The notes: a model not told the origin generated them from the sequence alone. 64,000 nucleotides of DNA from Anticarsia gemmatalis (GCF_050436995.1 NC_134751.1:2790001-2854000); one strand, 5' to 3'; counted from the first letter of the stretch, positions 24,771-35,882 are shown. A program made the numbers and translations.

Positions 24771-24975
24771 TTACATCAAAAGCGGTGCTTGAACGTTGTA
24801 CACTCCGCTTAAGTCTCGCGTTTCTACCACTTTAACAGAGTTATGGTGATCCTTATCTCCAACAGTAGGCACTTTGCGGTCCCCTACAAGGTCCGGTATG
24901 TCTTTCTCAATGCGAATAACTATAAACTGATACTTATTCAATACTACACTACTGCACACGGTTTCGTTTTAAACG
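24771..24975 (-). CDS. Unidentified coding-like segment (possible exon or relic)
   Basis: A frame of about 66 codons opens after a TAA stop and runs to a stop at 24771. Its composition is unlike the surrounding AT-rich frames: many Asp, Val, Lys and Gly, and no long Phe/Ile/Tyr runs. Key words are EKDIPDLVGDRKVPTVGDKD and VKVVETRDLSGVYNVQ. There is no ATG near the start (the nearest start-like codon is GTG at 24959), so if real it is an exon or a decayed piece rather than a whole gene. GATGTAACG at the 3' end could act as a splice donor; no good acceptor is seen upstream. I do not recognise the family. Confidence 0.25.
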
Positions 24976-27265
24976 GTACTTATTCATAAAGCTGTAAGAC
25001 TGCCTGCTAAATTCAGACTTTAGTTAATGGATGTGGTTTTGATATTAATTTCCTAAATTTTGCTTAATTTGGAATATTGTCAGTGAGTAGAGCTAACTCT
25101 GCTGCGGCCTCTCCTTAGATGGGATTTTCTTTTCAGGAACGCATTGTAAAATCCGCTAGATTTCATAATACTAACACTGCACCTATAAGCGATTTAATTA
25201 GATGTTTATAGTATTCATATTGATGCACTGAATCCATTTTTTTATAGATTAGAATAGATAAGTCTAGAATAAATAAACGGAAAAACCAACAGGATAACAC
25301 AACCGTACTTAAAATCAACTGTTATTCTAGGAAACATTTTACACAATTTCATAAGATTTTATCCTCAATCGCAGTAGTGTTAAATGTATAATTTAGTCGA
25401 GTTATTCGATTAATCGTATACGATTCGACTTCAGTAAATCGATTGAGCTATACTGGTCCATCATTAACAGTGATTAAACGTAATTAGTGGATAACCGTTC
25501 TTAAGAACATTATGCGTAGGTTTCTTAGAAATATTCATTAAATAGACTATTTTCTATCGGTACTTTTTACTACAAAATACTTAGGACTTACGACGTGGAA
25601 TGTTAGTACTTTTTTAGTCTACAACATCTGTTTTTCGTAGATTAAGTGTTTATAATTCCTTGCAGTTTTATTAATTATACCTTAAGGGCACTTCACAGGT
25701 TTTCCTTATTGGTATCCTTACGTTTTCTTTTTTACAAAGCGAGAATGCAGTGTCTTTATTATGTTAAATTGCTGTGTCCATACTTTAATAATATCATGCT
25801 TGTTATAACCCGAAGGTGTAGGTAGAGGTTGATTTAATATACCCACATTTTGCCATTAACAATTGCCATAATTTTTACATTATTATGCTACGTTTCTTAT
25901 TTATTTATTGGTTCCATTAATACATGACAAAAAATTACAATGTCGTTTGTAAATTACCAAAAATAGTGTGCCTCGTAACGAGTCTACATAATTAACAAAA
26001 CATTTTATTAACAATTAAAACCACTGCTTACACATAATACTTACTAAATATTACAACATTTAACTTCCTCCGATCTTAATAATATCGATTATTTTATTCG
26101 ATAGTCAACAAAAGCAATCGATTAAGATATTCGACTACCACCGGCATTTATTCGTCACCGCATGACGTCCGTACCCAAAGATCTTTAACTATTCACTACT
26201 AGAACAACTAAGGAATATTTATAAAGGATCGCTACAACGAACTGAATAATTGAATGAGTGGTTCAGATGAATAGGGTAGACAGATGTCGCGGTGTTTCGT
26301 CTCTAAGGGTTTCTAGGTATTTATGTAAAAGTAATTGATTCTACCTCAGTATTTTTGTTATAAATGTTAAAGTAGGTTTCGGTTGTAGCGGTAATGTAAA
26401 ATGTTTTTTTGAAATGCGGGTAGTTTTCTAAAATTTAAATATGCCAAATTTTAATAAAGTACAGTCGTATCTTATTTAGTTTCTTACTGATCCTCACAAT
26501 GACTCTAACAGCTTTTGTTATGGGCCTTGAATGTGATATGATTTTTATAAAAAGGTTCATGAATTTGCAGCCCTGCATATTCTAATAATAATGTCATTAG
26601 TCCAGTTTTTTAAGATGTATGGATGTGAATAAAGAAAAGAATGCTTGTAAGGATCGTACCAAGTGGATTTCTCTGGCCTCTGCCTACCCTTACGCTAAAT
26701 GGTATCATTTTTTTAATTTTTTTTATGTGATAAATTGTACAACATAAGTAGGATTGAAATTTTCAAATGCTTCAATATAATTCTCATGTATGCTGTAAGG
26801 CCGTCTAAAAGTGAGAACTATAAAATACGCCCACATTATTTGCACTCTACCAAATTCCACATTTCAGTAAGACAACTCAATCATACTTTGGTATGTGTTT
26901 CCTGTTCTACAACTCATTGTTATTTAGTTAGTATTTTAGTCGAATGAAAGGTGACGAAGTTATTTATGAGTCAAAACTAACAAATTATACCATTAGCCTT
27001 TGCGAGTACCGAATCAAGCAGTAATGTCGCCGTTGTCGCGATTTAATCATAAATCGATAAGTTATTTCGACACTTACCTAATTGCAGTGTTGACAGGTAT
27101 TTGCTATAGGTATGTTGTCAAAATCTAATCGACTAAACTTGGTGATTGCCAACTACTCTAGGTTTAAATATGCCACTGTTATTTTGATTGGCCGATTTTT
27201 TCACGGTCGTAGAATAGTGTGTAGATACTGCTGTATTTTTCATTACATTGATATTTATATCATTC
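24976..27265. other. AT-rich DNA, no gene seen
   Basis: Several TCGA-rich AT words (ATTCGATTAATCG, TATTCGATAGTC, GCAATCGATTAAG) cluster at 25390-25450 and 26080-26140, perhaps pieces of one old repeat. No gene is supported. Confidence 0.4.
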
Positions 27266-27348
27266 AAATTTGTATGCGAGGTGGATTTTGAACTCACCCC
27301 CCGCGGATCTCGCAGTAACTGTAGCAAAGCAACCACGTTAATCACTCT
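27266..27348 (-). repeat. Possible tRNA-like SINE head
   Basis: On the minus strand AACGTGGTTGCTTTGCTAC resembles an A-box region and GAGTTCAAAATCC a B box (consensus GGTTCAAATCC), separated by CTGCGAGATCCGCGGGG. The 70-codon frame over it is probably incidental. Confidence 0.4.
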
Positions 27349-29555
27349 TTACTTTATATATATATAGATGCTTTGAGCAATTTATTAACGTTTCGGGGGC
27401 AAAAAATAATTATCATTATTTACTATCCCGAAAGCCATATCTAGTTACTATACGAGCAAGTATAAGAGTATTATTAATTTCCAACTATTCAAACATCTTA
27501 CAGGGAAGAAAACGAGTGGGTGGTATATAATTTACGTTTAGTTTACTATTTACGACGCTCGTGCCGCTACTATTTAATTTAGTCGAGTAGTACGACTATT
27601 TTTATTTAGTCGAGTTGTAATAAAGATTGCGGTTTTACGACTCTTGAAGTGAGGAGGCTTTTTGCTGAAGTGTTTCCGTAATACAACTGTTAAGTTTTTA
27701 AAGTTGTTAGTAAGTAGTTTTAAAATGTGTTTATTCGGAACAAAGTTATTTTTGGTAGTACGTACGTTTAAGTAAAGTGCATACCATAGTTGTATTGTGA
27801 ACTAATTACATTTTTACAAATACATTAATGTATTGACTGTTTCAATTGTGTCTTTAAAAACGGATACAGAGATGGAAACAAATGAAATCTGCTTCTAGTA
27901 ATAAATCAGTCGACGTTATAATGAAATCCATTCGTGTTCCAATTACAAAATTTGGTATACATACTTACACTTTACTGTGTGAAAAACAAATCTCAGCGGC
28001 ACCATGCACCCTCACTACCATTTATTAAATTAACATTTACTTGCTTAGCGTAGCTCGTAGGCGTATACTATACGCGCCAGTGTTTAATCCTTTCGACAAA
28101 CATCGGCATGACCTGACAGTTTTCTCATAAAGTATCAAAACGCATTGATTGAGAAATACCAAGAAAGCAATTCAAATGACATACCAATTATTCCATTCTG
28201 GTATTATAATGGAATTCCTCTGTGGATATGCACCGCGGTTGTACTTAACCCGGCTATAGTTCATGAGTAATGAACATAGCAAACTTGCCAATTCTGAAAT
28301 GACATAAATAAGGAGCTGGTTGTATAATTTAGAGTAGTGTTAGTTCAGTTTATGTCTAAATATTATCGTTGTTCGTGTTTATGGCAAGGCATTCTTGAGT
28401 TCGGTAGTAGTTCATACTATGACAGTTCTAAAAGTCGAACAACATGTTCCGTCTTTTAAAACCTTTTACTCATATTATTCCATCGAAAACACATAATTTG
28501 GCATCAATGGTATTTTTTTAAATTTATGAACATAATCCTGCCTAATTCTCAAAATATGAAGTTTTTAAGGGACTTTTGGAGCTCACTGTAGGTATAGATA
28601 CAAGAACTAATGTGTGAAACAATGGAAACGAAATACATAGTATTCGAGATATAGGTTAGGTATTATGCCTGATTTCGTAGGAAAATGACTGTTATCTATA
28701 ACAAAAGAAGAAACTAAAAAAATACAAATAAGATCCGCAAGAACAAATAATATCAAAACACTAACCTACATATTACATACTCAGGTAGAAGCCGAAGCCT
28801 TCAAAACGCCAATAATATGGTAATGTGAACAATATTGAAGTGTTCGCAGTTCCAAGCCGGGAACTAATTTCGGGACTTTCCTTTTGTTCGAAAGGTTTCA
28901 TTTGACTTAGTCCCGATCGTGCCGTGATTAATTTTAAGCCTGTTTATTGTTCTAAAACACTAGACCTGGATTTAAGTTAGACTTTTAGTACTTGTTTCGA
29001 GTTTTGTTTTACTTTTTAATAATGTTCGTTTTGGCTTGTTTATTTTGGAATTAATAGAGTGGGCCTACGCTTATTGATAACAAAGTTTTGATCTCGTAGT
29101 TATGTAAGTTTCAATCTTTCTCATCCAATGAATGTCTTAATACTTTACCAAAATTTTTATTTTAAGCGTGATAATGTTTCGACGGTTAATTGTAAATGTT
29201 TATTCTATTGTAATCCAGAGTTGCATAATTTTCAGTGTAGTACGTTACGCTGGCCGGTATAATAAAAGTAGTGGCTTACTTTAAGCTTTCAGGTTTACTC
29301 ATTTTCGTGGACAAGTTAAGCAAACTAAAACAAATAAGTAATTTTTAATCCCATGCATTTTTAGATATCATCCTCACTAATCTTACAAGCTACTACAAGT
29401 ATAATCCCCACATCAACCGGGTCCACATCAAGGCACTATTAACTGAATTAAGTTATTAGTTTCGACTAGCCATAGTAGCCATTACTTCCTTCATCTTCCG
29501 GATCTCCTCATCAATCGGGATCCCGTTACCATATTTTCTCGTATTAACAGGTAAT
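27349..29555. other. AT-rich DNA, no gene seen
   Basis: A short direct repeat of TTTAGTCGAGT is at about 27578-27613. No coding frame, RNA gene or complete repeat is recognised. Confidence 0.45.
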
Positions 29556-29559
29556 CTTT

Positions 29560-29760
29560 ACTAACGCTCGGTGTTCGTGTAGCACGTGGTAATGACGACC
29601 GCAACGCTAGCGTGAATCGCTACAAATTGGCGCGGATAACTTCCGCGTGTGGAATAGATTTAAAGTGAGGAAGGTGCGAAGACACCTGTGCGTAACTGTG
29701 TTGGGGTTACGAACGTTCGATGTTGTAGTATCGTCAGTTTGTAGTGTAAGGAGATTGAAA
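29560..29760 (+). promoter_or_regulatory. GC-richer promoter-like patch
   Basis: A CpG-containing stretch within AT-rich DNA holds an E-box CACGTG (29583-29588) and an arthropod initiator-like TCAGT (29734-29738) followed by GTGTAAGGAG, which has a splice-donor look. A 77-codon frame at 29647-29880 crosses it without recognisable domains. It could be a first-exon region or an enhancer; direction is uncertain. Confidence 0.25.
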
Positions 29761-30152
29761 GATGATTTATACATACATGACACATTCTTTATTTTAAAAA
29801 AAATGGTATCGACATCTAGTTTTTGTCAATTTGTAAGCGTTTTTCTAAGGTACAAGTCTCAAACACAACTGGCAGGATGACTCGAACGCAATTCAGAAAA
29901 TTTTGTTGTTACTCACTGTAATTCAGAAAGCAAGCTCAGTGGGAGGATACATTTAAAGAGACTACGTAAAAAAAAACAAATCCCGATAAACCAAAAACGT
30001 GACACATTGATAATTATATTTATTTGTATAAAATATGGTGAAGAAAATGAATACGCACGATATCTTTAAAAATAGCAACATGACTATAAGGCTGTATTAA
30101 TATTTGGCTCGATATACAAATCGTAAGAGTATGTTACGCGTGATAGCTCCAG

Positions 30153-30160
30153 TGTGAAAC
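30153..30160. repeat. hAT target-site duplication, left
   Basis: TGTGAAAC, repeated exactly at 31576-31583. Confidence 0.9.
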
Positions 30161-30503
30161 TAGTGTTGTAAAAAAGCTCGAGTCGGCGCTTAAACGCTTG
30201 AGTCGACGCTTAAGCAGATTGCTAATGCTCAAGTCGGGACTCGACTGAAGCGTTCGACGCTCAAGCAGTGGCTTGAGCGTTATAGCTCGGGTTTGAGCGC
30301 GCGCTTAGATTACATAGCTAGGTAAAATGTAAGAAAAAGTGTATAATTGAAATAATATAATTTTTAGTGATATTTTCTGTATTATAATTGAAAAATATCT
30401 AATATATAATTAAACAATACCATGAAGAAAGACCCATTATACTGGTCCGTATATTTTCGTTACTAAGTTTGTTCCTTCTTTTAGTTATGATAAGGCCAGC
30501 TTT

Positions 30504-31295
30504 CTAAAATGCCACTTCGCTTGGCACACTTGTGCTTGGAACAGATAAAATTTCGAATGTCAGGTTAGTTAAGTTTAGCAATGTAGATTGCTTATTTTTC
30601 CACCACAACATCACATCTGTGTTGTTGGATTGTTGTTTATACATTGAGGAAAATAATGAATTCCTTGTCTGAATTTCAGGTTCTTGATTTTCTATCCTAT
30701 CTTCATCTATCAATTTTTATTTTTAATTTTCTTATTGGTATCGCATTGCTTTTATTCATAAAATTATTATTATTAAAACGTGGATCTAATATAGTAGCTA
30801 TTTCTGTAAGGCGCTGTCTCCACGAGCGAGAGAATCGCGGCGATATTATCGTCGTGCCACGTATTTGTATACACTCTCTATGGAACCGTCTCCACACGGC
30901 GATAATATCGCCGCGATACGACGAATGGCAACAAGCGTGCGAAACGTCAATACATCGTCGCTAGTCGGCCGCGACAAAGCAGCGGGTCCGCCGCGCGATC
31001 GCGACGAGCGCGCAGCGAGCGCGCTGTCAAATGCAGCGTCATTTATTTTCAATGTTGCCTCTTGTTTTGAGAAGCTTTTTAAACAAGGAAAACGCGGGGA
31101 TACCGTTACGAGTCGCCGCGGAATCGCAGAGATTCCGTTACGACTCGCGACGATACGCGGCGGAATTATCGCTCGTTCGTGGAGATTGTCCGACGATACA
31201 AGGGCGGACTCGTCGCGATTCTCTCGCCCGTGGAGACAGCGCCTAAGATCCGTTTTTATCAGTGAACAGTATTCATTTAATTTCGTAATTATACA
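30504..31295 (-). pseudogene. hAT transposase remnant, interrupted
   Basis: Three pieces are seen on the minus strand. The first (31295-31247) reads LNEYCSLIKTDL and is then cut by the MITE at 30810-31243. The second (30806-30703) continues in frame with TEIATILDPRF, matching the DPRF motif that precedes the dimerisation domain in hAT transposases, and ends at a TGA. The third, shifted frame (30713-30504) gives MLWWKNKQ and LTFEILSVPSTSVPSE, the hATC dimerisation domain, then stops just after SE. The N-terminal BED zinc finger and the catalytic core are not found. It is dead: a frame change, stops and a nested insertion. Confidence 0.85.
30810..31243. mobile_element. Harbinger/PIF-type MITE, CpG-rich, 434 bp
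   Basis: Terminal inverted repeats of at least 34 bp start GGCGCTGTCTCCACG and differ at only two positions. Both sides carry TAA (30807-30809 and 31244-31246), the 3-bp target duplication of PIF/Harbinger elements. Inside is a further perfect inverted repeat, ATCGCGGCGATATTATCG (30834-30851) and its complement (30900-30917). The 166-codon frame across it follows from the CpG-rich composition and is not a gene. Relatively young, since the ends and duplication are intact. Confidence 0.87.
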
Positions 31296-31575
31296 TCATT
31301 TACGGATTTGTTTAATTTATTTACAATTTGAAAATGTTGCATGTGATCCAACAACGAGTCCATGAAGGGAATAACATTACCGTGACTTCATAGAATTATG
31401 AATTTAAACATTACAACGCTTGAACGCTTGAGCGCATAACTCGAGCCTGAAAGTCTAAACTCTCAACGCTCGCAAGCCTTAAGCGCTCAAGCGTTTAACG
31501 CTCAAGTCTAAAACGCTCAAAAGCGTCGACTCAGCGCTTAACGCTCGACGCTCAGCGCTCATTTTTACAACACTA

Positions 31576-31583
31576 TGTGAAAC
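31576..31583. repeat. hAT target-site duplication, right
   Basis: TGTGAAAC, the exact partner of 30153-30160. Confidence 0.9.
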
Positions 31584-33150
31584 CCACCTTTGTGTGCAAC
31601 TACCCTGTTATTTTAGCTAGGAGCGAATACACTTAATGTTATGGAATGCGAGAGGGAATTGAGTTTAAATCAGGGTTCGCTAGAATGTGAGGTGTTTTGG
31701 ATAACGGACGCATTCCTTGTTAGGGCTTAGACAAGCACATGTATGTATTCGTTCATTGTACATTTAAGGAAAAGACTGTAAAAAGATAGGTTTTTGACGA
31801 AGAGTGGAGAAATATAGTCTGATACATGTTAACTACCCCTTGTGCTATCATGTGTGCATGCTGTACTTTTTTCAAAGCCCATCCTTCTAAGTTTGGACCT
31901 CAAAGATCGAGATCTGGCTAACATATAAGTTTAACCGTAAATATCGAAGCGTGAAATGGCATTTCGGAATCGGTTTATTGGAACTATATCCACATGTATT
32001 CAGATCTCATTCTCATTATCCTCACTCTCGAAATAAAAGCTCAAACAGAAGAATTTTGTCATACCAAATTCTAAAAGAAACGTAAATATCGTTATTATAA
32101 CTGTAAAAGTAGATCAAGTTCAAACAACTTCAAATAAATAACCATAGCTAATATATGTTGCAAAAACAGAATCTGGTTCAAATATAGCACATTAAGCATG
32201 TAACGTCATCTACAAAGCGCAAATAAATTGCCTACACATCACTGTTGCGTACATTGCTTCAACATCACTAATGTACAGGCATGAGCAAAAATATGTACCT
32301 ATACAGTATCATATTTATGTACGCACAATGCACATATGGCGGACACCAGTGGAAAAGATTTAAAACAGAGATCAAAGATTGCAACTATCTTTCTCCTTTC
32401 TACTCTCTTTAAAACCGGAATAAGTATGATTGTCGGAGTTATAATTAAACTGTTTTTAACATTTATCATGTTAAGAGTATACCCACCAAAGCCGAAATTT
32501 CCATTAGTGTCATAATACGTCGCTCTCGTAGAATCAGTTAGTCATTTTACAGGGTACAAGGGAGGTCTGTCCTTAAAGTAGGACATCACATAAGGCAGGA
32601 AATGAAATTTTAAAATGAGACAATGTGTTCATATATTTGCTTATAACTGTACCACATTAAGCCTTAGTCAATGTTTTAAATTAAATTCATCATCATTATC
32701 ATCAGTTTATTGTGATGAAACTGTAATGCAATCATAGATTTATTTATTGCGTAGCTTTTTATTAAATATCAAGTGATTTTAACGCTCATAACGCTATTAC
32801 AGTTAATGATAGTATATTCATTTAAACGGTGAGAACATTTGTTTCCATATGCCGTTACAAGATTAGGCTGTATTGTGGTACAGTCTTTAGAAAAAACTAC
32901 TTAACTGGCTTTAATAGGATTCTTTTATTTTGTTTAAATCGTGCTTGTAAAAATGGAGTTGTTGCTGATTATTCCATCAATTTCTTTAATAGTCTGCAGA
33001 CTTCATTTTTCTTTGTTAACATGATATTGGCCCTTAATAAAAAAATACGAAAGAACAGTCAGTGATTTGTCAGATTTTTACTAAAAACAAACACAATATG
33101 CACATATTGTCTTTTAAAGAATGTCTGTTCTTCATTATTAACTTCTGTTA
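31584..33150. other. AT-rich DNA, no gene seen
   Basis: A 78-codon frame at 32829-33065 is AT-driven and unrecognised. Nothing else is supported. Confidence 0.5.
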
Positions 33151-33156
33151 TCTCGC

Positions 33157-33240
33157 TATAAAATCATACCACCTACCCGACTATAAATACTTGGGCAGCT
33201 TCAGTCACCGATCAATCGTGTGACAGACAGCCGATGTCAC
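33157..33240 (+). promoter_or_regulatory. TATA plus initiator promoter candidate
   Basis: TATAAATA (33182-33189) is followed by TTCAGTC, which contains the arthropod initiator TCAGT (33201-33205), and by a CA-rich leader. TATA to the initiator A is about 21 bp, shorter than the usual 30 or so; TCAATC at 33212-33217 would fit better at 32. An upstream TATAAAA lies at 33157-33163. The GACAG/GTGATG word near 33391-33401 could be a donor ending a first exon. No downstream coding exon is recognised, so the gene is unknown. Confidence 0.45.
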
Positions 33241-33326
33241 CAACGTCAATATTTCATCGCGTCAAAGTCGAATCGTTGACGTTCAACCTCCAACACCGTC
33301 CACTCTCGCTCCATCGACCTAATTAG
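33234..33326 (+). CDS. Short 30-codon frame after the promoter candidate
   Basis: The first ATG after the candidate start site opens a 30-codon frame (MSPTSIFHRVKVESLTFN at its start) that ends in TAG. Its base composition is balanced, unlike the neighbourhood. It could be a short upstream frame in a leader or simply fortuitous; there is no signal peptide or domain. Confidence 0.15.
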   Translation: MSPTSIFHRVKVESLTFNLQHRPLSLHRPN

Positions 33327-33437
33327 TACACTAATTCATTATTACTGGCCTTTCGATAGCATTAAGTATTTATGTTTAGTAGGAAATGGACAGGTGATGG
33401 CAATGTCGATTGGTTTTATGTTTGTTTGTTTGTCTGT

Positions 33438-33536
33438 AGCTCGATTCGAAGGGAAGCCGTAAGAAAAATTTTGGCAGTACATTCTAAATATCAAAATTTG
33501 GATACTCGACAGTACCGACTGTACAGAATCACGCTA
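33438..33536 (+). mobile_element. M1 element with large internal deletion
   Basis: Left end AGCTCGATTC and right end CCGACTGTACAGAATCACGC, with TA on both sides. The middle keeps GGGAAGCCGTAAG and GGCAGTACATTCTAAATATC; the rest of the left half is deleted. Confidence 0.78.
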
Positions 33537-33606
33537 CTGTAGGACTGCGTTTCCGTAGATGTGCGAGGTTGCAAAGCGGTGCGTAGTCACACTAGTGATG
33601 TCATAA

Positions 33607-33760
33607 CCTCCGGTTTCTGAGGTACATTTAGCGGTAGTTTATCAACTCAATAGCGTTTAAACTCATGTAAAAAGAACAGGTTAAATAGATAGACTACCGC
33701 TTACACATTAAGCGGTAGTCTATCTATTTAACCTGTTTTCTTCTGCTCAGAAACCGGGCA
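33607..33760 (+). mobile_element. M2 Harbinger-type MITE with internal hairpin
   Basis: Left end CCTCCGGTTTCTGAGGTAC then ATTTAGCGGTAGTTTATC; right end CTCAGAAACCGGGCA; TAA on each side (33604-33606 and 33761-33763). Inside, 33675-33703 and 33709-33737 are perfect 29-bp inverted arms with a CACAT loop. The partner at 35763-35879 lacks this second hairpin. Confidence 0.82.
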
Positions 33761-33763
33761 TAA

Positions 33764-34405
33764 GACTGCTTCAAAATATAGCGGTGTATAGCATGGTGTA
33801 TTCTTTTATGGAGTTCTTAGCTATCTTTTGCATCAGTGATTGAAACGCGGCCTTAAGTTGTTAGGGCTTAGAGTACACATACTCATTTGGGAGAGAGAAA
33901 CTGAGACTGAAATTGTACAAACATATTTATTTTTAATATATTTCAACAATGTTAGTTTTCGGATATCACCCCGTTACACAGTGCCTACGATTACCGGCGG
34001 TGGCCGGAGATAAAGAAACTTTAAGCCATGATTTGAATTTAAGTTTTTAGAGAAGCAATTGTGTGTACTATAGAATCTCTGCGCAATAGTATAGTTACAT
34101 ATAGTAAAGTTTACACAAACAATTCGAACATTTCTTAGCGAACTAACACTCAAGCTCAAAATCATAGTACAACTTCTAAGACAAATTCCGTTACACTTTC
34201 TCGTCACATCATTGGGTTACAGTTATTACGGACGTAAGTAGTTACGTAACTAGTTAATAACGGTTACCAACGAAACTCCCAGTTGATAACATCTATACCG
34301 GTTGCATCGAAACAATCAACTTCCAAAGTTGTACAACGTTTTTTTTGAGATAACTGCTAAGTTTTGAATGAATGGTTTCGGAGGCCAATTTAAATTACGA
34401 TGTTT
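33764..34405. other. No gene seen
   Basis: A 77-codon minus-strand frame at 33974-34207 is unrecognised. No repeat is identified. Confidence 0.45.
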
Positions 34406-34540
34406 GTGGTCCGAGCGGCAAAGTATTGCCGATCAAGAAGGCTTGAGATTCAATTCCCGAGATTCGAACGATTACATGCTTTTAGTTTTTCCCAATATTG
34501 ATTAGAGTGTGAGTTAATACTAGCCCGAAATAATTACCGT
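34406..34540 (+). repeat. tRNA-derived SINE, diverged
   Basis: GTGGTCCGAGCGGCAAAG resembles an A-box region and AGATTCAATTCCCG (about 34446-34459) a decayed B box. The pattern matches the second SINE type at 14641. Confidence 0.5.
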
Positions 34541-35759
34541 GTCGAGTATTTAGCGATAGGCTTGTAGTATAACATAAACAACAATGAAAAATCATGTATT
34601 TTGTTGTTCAGAAACAGGCGTAAAGCTATAAATAAACATATAGTGAGTTTCTGTAACATAGCCTGTTGATCCATACCTATCACCTATCTATAAAACCTTA
34701 TGACTTAAGAAATAAGATTTATTTTTGATCAATAAAAACACTGTCGTAGGTAAATCGATTAGAAATGCTGTAATTGTTTCGATAACGATCATAACGTTAG
34801 ATTATTATAATTAACATTGATCTATCGACGTTTACATAATAAGCAGGTAATTTACAATCGTTATCATGAAACTACATCTTGTTATCTATGTCCGAAGGTC
34901 GGATGAAGATAATTTTTGAAACTATTTTTGTATAATCTGTTTTTTTGTTATTTATCTTCTAATACAACATTTATTAGATTATTTATAATAAAGCTAATTA
35001 AATTATTTTATTTTTAGTGTTTTGGCATTTTATAATATAAGCTATTTGAAATTAAGTAATATAGAGCCTGTAGTCGAATATGGGACTATCTCAAATATGT
35101 ACGTTATCTAATTTTGACACCCAAACCCTAATATGCATTAGAGAAGCTTTGGAATTCAATATGCACAGTGCACACGTAGTAATTATAACTGTGGATTTTT
35201 TCTCATCTTTAAAGAAGCTTAAAAATACACAAGTAACAATGATATTGAGCTTTTTTTAAATTTAACATTTTGAAACATTTGCTTTAGAACCGCTATTAGG
35301 CTGCAGAAATCTTAGTCTAACTAAATTATATTAATAGTTATGGGTACTGAACGATAAACCCCATTTTTTGTTCCTCTCTAATCTTATTTTTTCCAAAAAG
35401 ACAGAGACAAAGTGAGGATAACTATTACAATATCTATCGATACTATTATTCGGTTGATCTAACCTTAATTGCAATTAACTACGGTTTATTTAAACAAACA
35501 AAACATTAACAGAAGCACTAAACCGCGACTAATAATCATTTGCTCCAATAATTGTGGGAAATTCTTGAAGAATGACATGATTTATGAGAATTGTACTTAT
35601 TAAAATGTTTGTTTGATGAGTAAGGAAAAAGGTGGGGCTGGGATTCACCCGGATAATTCATTTTAACCATTCAGCCAACTCATATAATAACTATTTAATC
35701 TATAAGTATTTATTGGTAGATAAAACATAGACTAAATTAAGTATGTCGGAAAGAATGTC
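34541..35759. other. AT-rich DNA, no gene seen
   Basis: No exon, RNA gene or full repeat is recognised. Confidence 0.5.
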
Positions 35760-35762
35760 TTA

Positions 35763-35879
35763 CCCCCGGTTTCTGAGATACATTTAGCGGTAGTTTATCT
35801 AGTCAATAGTGTCAAAACTCATATAAAAAAACCCTATCGAATAGATAAACTACCGCTAAAAGTACTCAGAAACCGGGGG
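35763..35879 (+). mobile_element. M2 Harbinger-type MITE, intact 117-bp copy
   Basis: Ends CCCCCGGTTTCTGAG and CTCAGAAACCGGGGG are perfect inverted repeats, and the similarity continues through TTTAGCGGTAGTTTATC, so the arms are about 36 bp. TTA flanks both sides (35760-35762 and 35880-35882), the PIF/Harbinger 3-bp target type. No coding. Confidence 0.88.
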
Positions 35880-35882
35880 TTA

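Larger units (their letters stand above)
30161..31575 (-). mobile_element. hAT-superfamily DNA transposon (degraded, nested)
   Basis: The ends are inverted repeats TAGTGTTGTAAAAA (30161 onward; its reverse complement ends at 31575), bounded by an exact 8-bp duplication TGTGAAAC, the hAT signature. Both subterminal regions are packed with GCTTGAGCG/CGCTCAAGC-type words (30174-30300 and 31410-31560), likely transposase binding sites. Inside are remnants of a hAT transposase on the minus strand. A Harbinger-type MITE (30810-31243) is inserted in it. Without that insert the element is about 980 bp, far shorter than an autonomous hAT, so it is a deleted, non-autonomous derivative. Confidence 0.9.

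Noticed and set aside
30865..31365. 166-codon plus-strand open frame
   Set aside because: It lies almost entirely in the CpG-rich Harbinger-type MITE; its Arg/Asp/Ala-rich sequence reflects CG-rich inverted repeats, and no domain is seen.
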